From Streptomyces sp. DG2A-72 (GTDB lineage Bacteria > Actinomycetota > Actinomycetes > Streptomycetales > Streptomycetaceae): a DNA stretch of 64,000 nucleotides. A program made the translations under genes and the position numbers. The stretch spans positions 4,364,001 through 4,428,000 of the forward strand of contig NZ_JASTLC010000001.1 of NCBI RefSeq assembly GCF_030499575.1, written 5' to 3'. The number at the start of each line of letters is the position of its first letter. Positions within the stretch are counted from its first letter, which is position 1. The notes beneath the pieces are model-generated. The model saw nothing but the letters and a program-made list of their open reading frames with translations, made no database searches and was not told where the DNA came from. Positions 56,395-64,000 of the stretch are shown here, piece after piece.

Positions 56395-57897
56395 GTGAAC
56401 GACACCGCACACGCCCTGGGTTCCTCGCGCACGCTCTGGGAACTGGTCACACGCCGTGCCGAACTGACCCCCGACCACCCCGTCCTCCTCCAGGACGACC
56501 GCACGCTCACCTTCGGTGAGCTGCACGATCGTGCCGAGCGCGTGGCGGCCGGCCTCTACGGCAGGGTTGTACGCGCCGGCACGGTCGTCGCCTGGCAGCT
56601 GCCCACCCGCATCGAGACCGCCCTGCTGTCCTGCGCGCTGGCCCGCCTGGGCGCCGTACAGTCGCCGGTCATCCCGTTCTACCGGGACCGCGAAGTCGGT
56701 TTCGCCCTACGGGAGTCCAAGGCCGAGTACTTCGCCGTGCCCGGCGAGTGGCGCGGCTTCGACCACACCGCGATGGCGCGCCGGCTCGGCGCGAAGGGGA
56801 TCTTCGAGGCGTACGACGACCTGCCCGACGGCGATCCCTCCGTACTGCCCGCGCCACCCGCCGACGGCACGGACGTCCGCTGGATCTACTGGACCTCGGG
56901 AACCACCTCCGACCCCAAGGGCGTTCTCCACACGGACCGCTCGCTCATCGCGGGCGGCGCCTGCCTCGCCCACGCGCTGCGCCCCACCTCCGCCGACGTC
57001 GGCTCGATCGCCTTCCCGTACGCCCATATCGGCGGCCCCGACTACATGGTGATGCTGCTGCTGTACGGCTTCCCGGCAGTGCTGTTCGAGCAGTTCGCGC
57101 TGCCGGACGCGCTGGAGGGGTATCGCAAGCACGGGGTGACGATGGCGGGCGGGTCGACGGCCTTCTACTCGATGTTCCTCGCCGAGCAGCGCAAGCGGCC
57201 CAAGGAGAAGCTCATTCCGAGCCTGCGGCTGCTCGCCGGCGGCGGGGCGCCGAAGCCGCCGGAGGTCTATCACGCCGTCGTGCGCGAGATGGGCGTGCAG
57301 CTCACCCATGGGTACGGCATGACCGAGGTGCCGATGATCACGATGGGGGCGCCGGACGACACGGTCGAGAACCTGGCGACGACCGAGGGGCGGCCACCGG
57401 AGGGCATGGAGATTCGGATCGTGGACGGGGAGGTGCGGCTGCGCGGGGAGGCGGTGTGCCGGGGGTATCTGGATCCGGCGCAGACGGCGGAGGCGTTCGA
57501 CGGGGAGGGGTTCCTGAGGACCGGTGACCTCGGGCGGCTGGCCGACAGCGGGCATCTGGTGCTGACGGGGCGGCTGAAGGACGTGATCATCCGCAAGGGC
57601 GAGAACATCTCCGCCAAGGAGATCGAGGATCTGCTGCACCGGCACCCGGACGTCGGGGACGTGGCCGTGATCGGGCTGCCGGACGCCGAGCGCGGGGAGC
57701 GGGTGTGCGCGGTGGTGGAACAGCCGCCGGAGGCCGGGGAGTTGACTCTGGAAGCGGTGTCGTCGTACCTGCGCGCGGAAGGGCTGTCGGTGCACAAGCT
57801 GCCGGAGCGGCTCGAGGTGGTGGACGCCCTTCCGCGCAACGAGACCTTGCGGAAGGTGCTCAAGTACAAGCTGCGCGAGCGCTATTCAGACAGGTGA
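56395..57897 (+). CDS. AMP-dependent acyl-CoA synthetase (cyclohexanecarboxylate-CoA ligase-like)
   Basis: A 500-residue ANL ligase. WIYWTSGTTSDPKGVLHTDR is the P-loop, THGYGMTEVPMITMG the A5 motif, GFLRTGDLGRLADSGHLVLT the A7 region, and RLKDVIIRKGENISAKEIED the hinge. The C-terminus has NETLRKVLKYKL with a Lys in the A10 position. Overall similarity is to FadD-type ligases acting on bulky or cyclic acids. The start is GTG 56395 with GAGGGGG upstream. It is divergent from the paired dehydrogenases, with which it shares two operators. Confidence 0.88.
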   Translation: MNDTAHALGSSRTLWELVTRRAELTPDHPVLLQDDRTLTFGELHDRAERVAAGLYGRVVRAGTVVAWQLPTRIETALLSCALARLGAVQSPVIPFYRDREVGFALRESKAEYFAVPGEWRGFDHTAMARRLGAKGIFEAYDDLPDGDPSVLPAPPADGTDVRWIYWTSGTTSDPKGVLHTDRSLIAGGACLAHALRPTSADVGSIAFPYAHIGGPDYMVMLLLYGFPAVLFEQFALPDALEGYRKHGVTMAGGSTAFYSMFLAEQRKRPKEKLIPSLRLLAGGGAPKPPEVYHAVVREMGVQLTHGYGMTEVPMITMGAPDDTVENLATTEGRPPEGMEIRIVDGEVRLRGEAVCRGYLDPAQTAEAFDGEGFLRTGDLGRLADSGHLVLTGRLKDVIIRKGENISAKEIEDLLHRHPDVGDVAVIGLPDAERGERVCAVVEQPPEAGELTLEAVSSYLRAEGLSVHKLPERLEVVDALPRNETLRKVLKYKLRERYSDR

Positions 57898-57899
57898 CG

Positions 57900-58412
57900 T
57901 CATTCGGGCACGGTGAAGTAGCGGGCGAAGGACGAGACGATCTCCGCCTCGCCGATCTTGCCGTCGCCGTCGGTGTCGAGGGTGGCGGCGGCCGTCGCGG
58001 CCACGTCCTGGCTCACGCCGAGAGCGGTGAGCACGCGCGCGGTGTCACCGACGGTGGCCGCTCCGTCGCCGTCCCGGTCGGCGAGGTCGAGCGCGGCATG
58101 CAGGAAGGGGCGGGCGATCTCGGCGAACCGGTCCGGGTTGTCGCGCAGGCGCTTGACCGCGCCGCCGACGAACTCGTCCCGGGTGATCCGCTGGTCGCCG
58201 TCCCGGTCCGCTATGCCGGCCATCCCCTGCCAGAACGCCTCGGCGCCGATGTACAGGGCCTGTCCCTTGTCGGAGCGGGCCGCCGTACCGAACTCCGCGA
58301 GCAGCCTCTTGGCCGCCGCGCTGAAGTCCTCACGGTCGATGTAGCCGTTGCCGTCCTGGTCGAAGGTGGCGAACCGGGCGGCGATCCTGCGCTCGTACTC
58401 GCTGCTGACCAT
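57900..58412 (-). CDS. EF-hand calcium-binding protein (calerythrin-like)
   Basis: A 170-residue protein with four EF-hand loops: FDQDGNGYIDRED, ADRDGDQRITRDE, ADRDGDGAATVGD and LDTDGDGKIGEAE. Loops one, two and four have complete Ca-ligand spacing; loop three lacks the final acidic residue (Asp at 12 instead of Glu). Size and layout match calerythrin and related streptomycete Ca-binding proteins. No operator copy precedes it. Convergent with the FadD gene, the stops 3 bp apart. Confidence 0.9.
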   Translation of the reverse strand: MVSSEYERRIAARFATFDQDGNGYIDREDFSAAAKRLLAEFGTAARSDKGQALYIGAEAFWQGMAGIADRDGDQRITRDEFVGGAVKRLRDNPDRFAEIARPFLHAALDLADRDGDGAATVGDTARVLTALGVSQDVAATAAATLDTDGDGKIGEAEIVSSFARYFTVPE

Positions 58413-58589
58413 GTCTCTTCGTGCCGCCTTACGTCACGTGGGGTGCGTACAGGCACGGAGCGTACGACGCCCGGGGCGGCCTTGGCGCGGAAAACGTCGC
58501 TTGTGCCAAGACCGGGCTAATTTTGCGACAACGACGTGGCGGAGCAGCGGTGTGACGTGCACCGAGTGCAGGGATCCGATAGCGGCGCG

Positions 58590-58967
58590 TCACGCCGAGA
58601 GCGGTTCGGCCCCCTCGTCGACCGCCGCCGCCACGTCCGGGTACACCTCGAACAGACGGCGTACGCCGAGGGCGCCGAGCACCCTGTTGACGTGGGAGCC
58701 GTCCACGGCCCCCTGGGCGGGCAGTATCAGGCGCAGGCTGCCCTGGCAGGAGCGGATGAGGCGGCGGGAGCCGATGAGCACGCCGACGCCGCTGGAATCG
58801 CAGAACAGCACCTCGGAGAGGTCGAGGACGAGACTGTGCCGGCCCTCGGCCACCACGTCGTGCACCCGCTGACGCAGCACGGGCGACGTCACCAGGTCCA
58901 GCTCGCCCGACACTTGGAGCACGGCCCACTCGCCCTGCTTGTCGCCGGTCACGTAGAACGCCACCAC
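58590..58967 (-). CDS. STAS-domain anti-sigma factor antagonist
   Basis: A 125-residue SpoIIAA/RsbV-type protein. WAVLQVSGELDLVTSPVLRQ is the entry strand and LVLDLSEVLFCDSSGVGVLI carries the phosphorylatable Ser in DSSG. It lies between the EF-hand gene and a sigma/anti-sigma pair, but its direct partner is more likely an RsbW-like kinase such as that at 53310. Confidence 0.88.
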   Translation of the reverse strand: MVAFYVTGDKQGEWAVLQVSGELDLVTSPVLRQRVHDVVAEGRHSLVLDLSEVLFCDSSGVGVLIGSRRLIRSCQGSLRLILPAQGAVDGSHVNRVLGALGVRRLFEVYPDVAAAVDEGAEPLSA

Positions 58968-59310
58968 CAGGCCCTTCGTTCGCCGGAAACGGAAGCCTTA
59001 CCTACGCTTCCTTGCAGCGCGGCTGCCCAGCGGCAGTTCCCCGAAACCAGGTACTGGAAACGGAAACCAATCAGAACAGGCTTGTTCCAGTCGTATTCGA
59101 TCCTGTTCGATCGAGTCTGATCGCCCCGGGAGTGGGTAGGCGCGCGATGGCACAGGGGCCGGAACCGGGCCTGGAAGGTCCACTACCACCTGCGCCTCTT
59201 CGGAGAGCGCCCATTGCCACAAAGGGGCGTGCGTTGTCAGAGGTGCCGACTACATTCGAGATGACGGTGGACGCAGGCCGTACCGGAGAAGAGCAGGGTG
59301 AGGGGGCCGT
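58968..59310. other. Promoter region between STAS and sigma-factor genes
   Basis: About 340 bp of divergent promoter DNA with a short AT-richer stretch at 59040-59130, including an imperfect inverted repeat GAACAGGCTTGTTC and the similar words ttcgatcctgttcgatcgag. These could be sigma or regulator sites for the sigma gene. No small gene convinces me. Confidence 0.4.
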
Positions 59311-59889
59311 ATGGCGAAGAAGGACGCGCCGCCCCGCTGGGACCGCAAGATGCAGCAGCGGCTCGCACGCGGAGAGGCGGCGGCCCTCGGTGAGCTGTAC
59401 GACCGCTTCGCTTCGCTGGTGCACGGCCTCGCCCACCGCGTCCTCGGCGACGAGCGCGCAGCCGACGGCATCACCAGGGAAGTCTTCGCCCATGTCTGGC
59501 AGCATCCGGAGGCGTACGACCCCAAGCAGGGCCCGCTGCGCTCCTGGGTCGCCACGCTGACCCATCGCCTGGCCGTGCAGCGGCTGCGCGCCACCGAGAC
59601 CGCCGCCCTCACCCGGGGTGGCGGCTCCACCGAGGACCTGGAGCGCAAGGTCCGCCAGGCCTCCGTCGCCGCCCGCGCCGACTACATCGTCCAGGCCATG
59701 CCCGTCCCCCTGCGCACCGCCCTGGAGCTGGCCTACTTCCAACGCCGCGACTACCGCCAGACCGCCGCCGACCTCGGCGTCACCGAGGACGAGGCCCGCC
59801 GCCGCCTCCGCCTCGGCCTGCAACTCCTGTCCACCGCCCATGACGCCGGCGCCCCCGGGGCGCCGCCGGGATACGGGGGTGCCGTGTGA
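59311..59889 (+). CDS. ECF-like RNA polymerase sigma factor
   Basis: A 192-residue sigma-70-family protein. Region 2 reads ALGELYDRFASLVHGLAHRV … WVATLTHRLAVQRLR and region 4 PLRTALELAYFQRRDYRQTA with ADLGVTEDEARRRLRLGL. A GAGGG ribosome site precedes the ATG. It overlaps the anti-sigma gene by 4 bp (GTGA), showing coupled synthesis. It is probably not linked to the CoA regulon. Confidence 0.9.
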   Translation: MAKKDAPPRWDRKMQQRLARGEAAALGELYDRFASLVHGLAHRVLGDERAADGITREVFAHVWQHPEAYDPKQGPLRSWVATLTHRLAVQRLRATETAALTRGGGSTEDLERKVRQASVAARADYIVQAMPVPLRTALELAYFQRRDYRQTAADLGVTEDEARRRLRLGLQLLSTAHDAGAPGAPPGYGGAV

Positions 59890-61304
59890 CCGGGCCGGAG
59901 CGGTTCGAGGCGTTCGACGAACACGAGGGATACGGCGACGCCGGGTACGACGGCTACGACGGCCCCGGCAACGAGAAGGAGCAGCACGGAGTCCCGGACG
60001 ACGAGGGCCGCCCGGAGGTGACCGAGCCCGGCGGCCCGGGCAACGCGGACGGATCCGACGGCCCGGGCAACGGCGGCGGAGAGGACCCCGGCCGTGGGCA
60101 AGGCCCCGGTCACCCGCCCCGCATACCCCTGCCGCGCTCCTCCGTCGAGGACAACGGACGGCCGCTGCCGTCGCTGGAGGAACTGGGCGACCTGGCGCCG
60201 CGGCCCGCCCCGCTGACGCTGGAGCACCACGTCCTCAAGGCGCTGCTCGGCGCGTGGGCGCTGGCCGCCTGTTCGCCGGAGGAGGCGGCGGCCGTCGAGG
60301 ACCACCTCGGCAGCTGCGGCACCTGCGCCGACGAGGCGCTGCGGCTGCGGGAGGCGGTCGGGCTGCTGCACCCCGCGGAGAGCCTCGACCTCGACCCGGG
60401 CCTGCGCACCCGCGTCCTGGCGGTCTCCTTCGACCGGCGGCCACCCCGCATCCCGGTGCCCGAGTGGGCCGGTCCCTACGACGCCGAGACCGCCCGTCTC
60501 GACGCCCTGCTGCAGGACATAGGGGACGCCGAGTGGCACGCGCCCGTGCGGCTGCGGTGGTTCGAGGCCGACAAGGAGACGACCCGGCGTACGACCGTCG
60601 CCGGGGTCATCGCGCACCTGCTCACCGTCGACGGCCTCGTCGCGCTCGCCCTCGGACTGGACGACCCCCTGGGCGACATCCCGTCCGCGGCACCCACCCC
60701 CGCCGAGCGCACGGAGGCGTACTGGGCGGCCTCCCACTTCCCGCCCACCCGGTCCGTGCGGGGTCCCTGGCGGGAGCAGAGCCATGACCTCGTGCGGACC
60801 GTGTCCTTCACCGGCAGCAGCTCCGGCTCGCTACCGGTGTCGTACGGCACCTTCGAGCTGCCGCTGCGGGACGCGATGCTGGACCGGGCGTTCGAGTGCT
60901 GGGTCCACGCGGAGGACATCGCCGAGGCGGTCGACTACCCGTACGAGCCGCCCGCGCCGCGTCATCTGCACGGCATGATCGACCTCGCGGCGCGGATGCT
61001 GCCGCAGGTTCTGGCCGCCCGTCGCCGTGATGGCCGCCGGCATCTGGTTCCGGTGGGCGAGCCCGGCCGCAGCCTGCGGCTGGAGATCGAGGGGCTGGGC
61101 GGCGGAGAGTGGCTGATTCCCCTGGATTCACCGGGGGTGGGCTCCGCCGAGTACGAGGTCGCCCATGTTGCGCTGGACGGCGTGGAGTTCTGCCGGTTGG
61201 CGGCAGGACATGTGCCTCCGGCGGAGGCGGCGGCTGGGCAGATCGGTGACCGGGAGGCGATCAGAGATGTGCTGTTCGCGGCGGCGAGCTTGAGCCGGAT
61301 GTAG
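59886..61304 (+). CDS. Zinc-finger anti-sigma protein fused to a maleylpyruvate isomerase-type domain
   Basis: A 472-residue fusion. The N-terminal 105 residues are Gly/Asp/Pro-rich and disordered. A zf-HC2/ZAS module follows (KALLGAWALAACSPEEAAAV, then HLGSCGTC giving HxxxCxxC), then a helical mycothiol-dependent-isomerase-like DinB-type domain (RTTVAGVIAHLLTVDGLVAL, ECWVHAEDIAEAVDYPYE). The redox-sensitive ZAS motif suggests it holds the coupled sigma factor; the DinB-like part may sense mycothiol or oxidative stress. No membrane helix is visible, so it is cytosolic. Confidence 0.87.
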   Translation: MTGPERFEAFDEHEGYGDAGYDGYDGPGNEKEQHGVPDDEGRPEVTEPGGPGNADGSDGPGNGGGEDPGRGQGPGHPPRIPLPRSSVEDNGRPLPSLEELGDLAPRPAPLTLEHHVLKALLGAWALAACSPEEAAAVEDHLGSCGTCADEALRLREAVGLLHPAESLDLDPGLRTRVLAVSFDRRPPRIPVPEWAGPYDAETARLDALLQDIGDAEWHAPVRLRWFEADKETTRRTTVAGVIAHLLTVDGLVALALGLDDPLGDIPSAAPTPAERTEAYWAASHFPPTRSVRGPWREQSHDLVRTVSFTGSSSGSLPVSYGTFELPLRDAMLDRAFECWVHAEDIAEAVDYPYEPPAPRHLHGMIDLAARMLPQVLAARRRDGRRHLVPVGEPGRSLRLEIEGLGGGEWLIPLDSPGVGSAEYEVAHVALDGVEFCRLAAGHVPPAEAAAGQIGDREAIRDVLFAAASLSRM

Positions 61305-61350
61305 GGGCGGGTTGCGGTCTCGGAGGCGGGTGCGGGTGCGTGGGGGTTGT

Positions 61351-61420
61351 TCGCGCAGTTCCCCGCGCCCCTGAAGCACGTGCAGTGGACGCCCCCTTAG
61401 GGGCGCGGGGAACTGCGCGA
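61351..61420. repeat. Inverted pair of dispersed repeats between convergent genes
   Basis: tcgcgcagttccccgcgccc plus ct at 61351-61372 is a perfect 22-bp inverse of 61399-61420 around a 26-bp spacer. It sits between the anti-sigma and purU stops, and could stop transcription from both sides. Confidence 0.75.
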
Positions 61421-61468
61421 CCAGCCCACGACTACCCGCACCCGCCCGCACGAGAACCCCCCGACCCC

Positions 61469-62350
61469 CTAGGCGAACACAACCGTCCGTCGCCCATTGA
61501 GCAGAATCCTCCGCTCCGCATGCCACTTCACCGCCCGCGCCAGCGCCTGGCACTCCACATCACGCCCCACCGCGACCAGCTGATCCGGCGTGACGTCATG
61601 CCCCACCCGCTCGACCTCCTGCTCGATGATCGGCCCCTCGTCGAGATCCGCGGTGACGTAGTGCGCGGTCGCCCCGATCAGCTTCACGCCCCTCGCATGG
61701 GCCTGGTGATACGGCTTCGCGCCCTTGAAGCTCGGCAGGAAGGAGTGGTGGATGTTGATGATGCGGCCGCTGAGCGCCTTGCAGAGGTCGTCGGAGAGGA
61801 CCTGCATATAGCGGGCCAGCACCACCAGCTCGACGTTCTCCTCGCGCACCAGCTCCAGCAGCTGCGCCTCGGCCTGCGGCTTGTTGTCCTTCGTCACCGG
61901 AATGTGGTGGAAGGGAATGTCGTACGAGCCCACCAGCTCGGCGAAGTCGGTGTGGTTGGACACCACCGCGGCGATCTCCACCGGCAGCGCCCCGATCCGG
62001 GCCCGGAACAGCAGGTCGTTCAGGCAGTGGCCGAACTTGCTGACCATCAGGACGACGCGCGTCTTCTCGTCGGCCCGGTTGATCTGCCACTCCATGTGGA
62101 AGGAGTCACCGATCGCCGCGAAGCTCGCCCGCAGCTTGTCCACGGTCACCGGCGCCTCCGCCGAGAAGTGGACGCGCATGAAGAACAGTCCCGTGTCGTG
62201 GTCGCCGAACTGCTGGCTGTCCTCGATGTTGCAGCCGGTCATGAAGAGGTAGCTCGACACGGCGTGCACGATGCCCTGCTTGTCGGGGCAGGACAGGGTG
62301 AGGACGTACTGGTCGGGCGCGACCGCGGGTCGGTTGGACTGCTCGTTCAT
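61469..62350 (-). CDS. purU: Formyltetrahydrofolate deformylase
   Basis: A 293-residue PurU. The N-terminal ACT domain (YVLTLSCPDKQGIVHAVSSY) regulates by methionine/glycine in other bacteria. The catalytic formyltransferase fold has VVSNHTDF, INIHHSFLPSFKGAKPYHQA, GATAHYVTADLDEGPIIEQ with the conserved Asn, His and Asp. It hydrolyses 10-formyl-THF to formate and THF. Convergent with the anti-sigma gene across an inverted repeat. Confidence 0.93.
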   Translation of the reverse strand: MNEQSNRPAVAPDQYVLTLSCPDKQGIVHAVSSYLFMTGCNIEDSQQFGDHDTGLFFMRVHFSAEAPVTVDKLRASFAAIGDSFHMEWQINRADEKTRVVLMVSKFGHCLNDLLFRARIGALPVEIAAVVSNHTDFAELVGSYDIPFHHIPVTKDNKPQAEAQLLELVREENVELVVLARYMQVLSDDLCKALSGRIINIHHSFLPSFKGAKPYHQAHARGVKLIGATAHYVTADLDEGPIIEQEVERVGHDVTPDQLVAVGRDVECQALARAVKWHAERRILLNGRRTVVFA

Positions 62351-62396
62351 GCAGGACAGGGTCCCATATCGGCCCAGCCTCGGCGGACCCCGTCCG

Positions 62397-62918
62397 CTAC
62401 GCGGACCTCGTCATGATCTGCAGCACCTCGAGACTCCGGGGAGGCGCATCAGGGTCGTCCCCGTCACTCGCCGAGAGGCGCACATGCGCGTCCCGGGCCG
62501 CCCGTACCGCCTCCGGCCACGCCTGGTTCTCCAGATAGGCGGAGACCGGGGCGTCCGGCCCGACCTGGTGCATGATCCGCAGCACGCGCAGGACGGCGGT
62601 GTCGACGAGCGCCGCCTCCTGGGAGTCCCGGAAGATCGTGCCCACGTATTTCTCGGCGGACCAGTTGTCCAGCCAGGTGTCTTCGACCAGGCGGTACACG
62701 GCGTCGGTGACGTCTCCGTACCCGTCGACTCCGGCGAGCCAGACCTCTCGCTGGAACACCGGATCGGAGAGCATGTGCAGCGCGGAGCGCACATTGCTGC
62801 GCCAGCGCCACCACGGCATGTCGTTCAGTGGCATGCCGCCCATGGTGGAGGAGCGACGGCCGCGACGGGAAGAGTTCTCCGAACCTTGCACGGTCACCGA
62901 TCGTACGTTCTTTCTCAT
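62397..62918 (-). CDS. SCO4402-family conserved hypothetical protein
   Basis: A 173-residue protein I recognise as the actinomycete SCO4402 family: MPLNDMPWWRWRSNVRSALH, REVWLAGVDGYGDVTDAVYR and the acidic C-terminus ending SLEVLQIMTRSA. The family has no known function. The first 28 residues are basic and variable; an internal ATG (MGGMPLND, residue 26) is an alternative start. It follows purU on the same strand and is divergent from the substrate-binding lipoprotein gene. Confidence 0.85.
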   Translation of the reverse strand: MRKNVRSVTVQGSENSSRRGRRSSTMGGMPLNDMPWWRWRSNVRSALHMLSDPVFQREVWLAGVDGYGDVTDAVYRLVEDTWLDNWSAEKYVGTIFRDSQEAALVDTAVLRVLRIMHQVGPDAPVSAYLENQAWPEAVRAARDAHVRLSASDGDDPDAPPRSLEVLQIMTRSA

Positions 62919-63014
62919 ACGACTCTCAGGGGCCCTCGTAATTCACCTTCACGTCACCTAACGTTGACCGAAGGTCACTCCCGGGTTAGTGATGTGGCGG
63001 AATCGTGCGTGCCC

Positions 63015-64000
63015 ATGACCGGCAGGCGCCACCATCGCAAGACCCATCTCCCCACATTCACCCGACCCGTCAGAACCACCGTGCGCAGAGCGGCGGCCCT
63101 GGTCGCGTGTGCGTCGCTCGCCGTCGGTTGCGGGGTCGTCCCCGGTGTCTCGGGGGGCGCCGGGGACAACTACGTCACCGTCATGACCTGGGCACCGAGC
63201 GAGACGGGCGCCACGAACAAGCCCGGCATGCCCGCGCTCGCCCTCGCCTACGCGCGCTGGGTCAACGCAGGCGGCGGCATCAACGGCCACAAGCTCAGGG
63301 TCCTGATCTGCAACGACCACAACGACACCGTGGACGCGGCCAACTGCGGCCGACGCGCGGTCAAGGAGAACGTCGTCGCGGTCGTCGGCTCCTACAGCCA
63401 GTACTCCGACTCGTTCTTTCCGCCCCTGGAGGGCGCGGGCATCCCGTACATCGGCGGCTACGGCCTCACCGAGTCCGAGTTCACCAGCCCGCTGTCCTAC
63501 CCGGTCAACGGCGGCCAGCCCGCTCTGCTGGCCGGCCTCGGGCAGGCGCTCGCCAAGGACTGCGGGCGCGTCTCCCTGGTCCGGCCCGACACCATCGCGG
63601 GTGACGAGCTGCCCGCGATGTTCAACTCCGGCCTGAAGGCGGGCGGACACGCGCCGGCCGGCAATCAGCTGGCCAAGGACGACGCCACCGAGTACTCGGC
63701 CCCGGCCGAGCGGGCCCTCGAGTACGCCACCGCCGACTCGACGGAAACCGGCTGTGTGGTACCTGCCCTCGGCGACCGCACCAGCACCTTCATGGACTCC
63801 TTCCGGCGCGCCCGCGCGGACTACCCCGACGTACGAGCGGGCACCGTGCTCGGCAACGTCGACCAGTCGGTGATCAACCAGAGCGGCGGTGCTTCGTCGC
63901 CGTACGAGGGGTCGTTCACCACGGGCTGGTACCCGGTCTCCACCGACAAGCGGTGGGCCCAGATGAAACAGGTCATCAACAAGCACGCGTTCGGCGACAA
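63015..64000 (+). CDS. ABC transporter substrate-binding lipoprotein (3' end beyond window)
   Basis: An open frame from the ATG at 63015 runs off the right edge (328 residues visible). A basic N-region, a hydrophobic stretch and the lipobox SLAVGC mark a lipoprotein. The mature part resembles periplasmic branched-chain amino-acid/urea-binding proteins (PALALAYARWVNAGGGINGH, VAVVGSYSQYSDSFFPPLEG). No permease or ATPase is visible before the edge. No operator copy precedes it. Confidence 0.85.
   Translation, partial: MTGRRHHRKTHLPTFTRPVRTTVRRAAALVACASLAVGCGVVPGVSGGAGDNYVTVMTWAPSETGATNKPGMPALALAYARWVNAGGGINGHKLRVLICNDHNDTVDAANCGRRAVKENVVAVVGSYSQYSDSFFPPLEGAGIPYIGGYGLTESEFTSPLSYPVNGGQPALLAGLGQALAKDCGRVSLVRPDTIAGDELPAMFNSGLKAGGHAPAGNQLAKDDATEYSAPAERALEYATADSTETGCVVPALGDRTSTFMDSFRRARADYPDVRAGTVLGNVDQSVINQSGGASSPYEGSFTTGWYPVSTDKRWAQMKQVINKHAFGD

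Noticed and set aside
32..63980. tRNA or rRNA genes
   Set aside because: I saw no cloverleaf with a CCA-compatible acceptor or conserved TTCGA loop in any intergenic region.

Overview
The window is high-GC Streptomyces chromosome. The identification rests on three Streptomyces regulators: the SARP/NB-ARC/TPR regulator AfsR, the small DNHAT-repeat protein AfsS, and the Ser/Thr kinase AfsK. From memory, several other genes match the part of the S. coelicolor chromosome that contains afsR/afsS/afsK (TetR and VOC genes next to afsK, the sigma/anti-sigma cluster, purU, and an SCO4402-family gene at the right end). The window is therefore best read as a conserved core segment with accessory catabolic genes placed between the core genes.

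Layout. 1-12.2 kb holds an amidohydrolase (partial), two luciferase-like F420/flavin enzymes, an SDR, two secreted beta-rich paralogues, a LuxR-type regulator, a giant 1.7-kaa repeat protein with an N-terminal LQRSAGNAA motif, and a metal-dependent amidohydrolase. 12.4-18.8 kb holds afsR and afsS, a DUF559/AbiEi-like gene, a 1.1-kb imperfect palindrome with no evident gene, and a HigBA-type toxin-antitoxin pair. 18.9-24.4 kb holds an O-antigen-ligase-like membrane protein, then a FadD3-family ligase divergent from a thiolase/DUF35/enoyl-CoA hydratase operon. 24.5-30 kb holds afsK, a VOC protein (probably the AfsK-binding protein KbpA), a TetR regulator, and an Lrp/LysE pair. 30-36 kb holds an acyl-CoA dehydrogenase operon carrying an inserted palindromic repeat, a second thiolase, a phytase-like esterase, two FMN/F420 split-barrel proteins, and a second DUF35 protein. 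36.4-40 kb holds an FAD monooxygenase whose 3' end is duplicated around a large serine integrase. 40-44.4 kb holds an ADP-forming acyl-CoA ligase and an enoyl-CoA hydratase. 44.4-48.6 kb holds a flavin reductase, two MFS transporters and a GlxA-type regulator. 48.7-57.9 kb holds more acyl-CoA dehydrogenases, SDR, ADH, a cyclase-family hydrolase and a second FadD. 57.9-64 kb holds EF-hand, STAS, sigma and anti-sigma genes, purU, an SCO4402-family gene and a truncated ABC substrate-binding lipoprotein.

The main pattern is a shared 19-bp inverted repeat, consensus ATCTGACGnnCCGTCAGAT. I find 15 good copies upstream of nearly all the CoA-ester, F420 and amidohydrolase genes, spread over 55 kb. 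None lies at afsR, afsS, afsK, purU or the sigma genes. An imperfect copy overlaps the start of the TetR gene at 28053, which makes that TetR protein the leading candidate repressor. The genes resemble steroid/hydrindane or other alicyclic acid degradation: FadD3-type activation, paired acyl-CoA dehydrogenases, hydratases, SDRs, and thiolase plus DUF35 retro-aldol/thiolysis units. No ring-opening HsaACD or KstD genes are present, so the substrate is unknown. I see no CRISPR array, rRNA, tRNA or classical insertion sequence.
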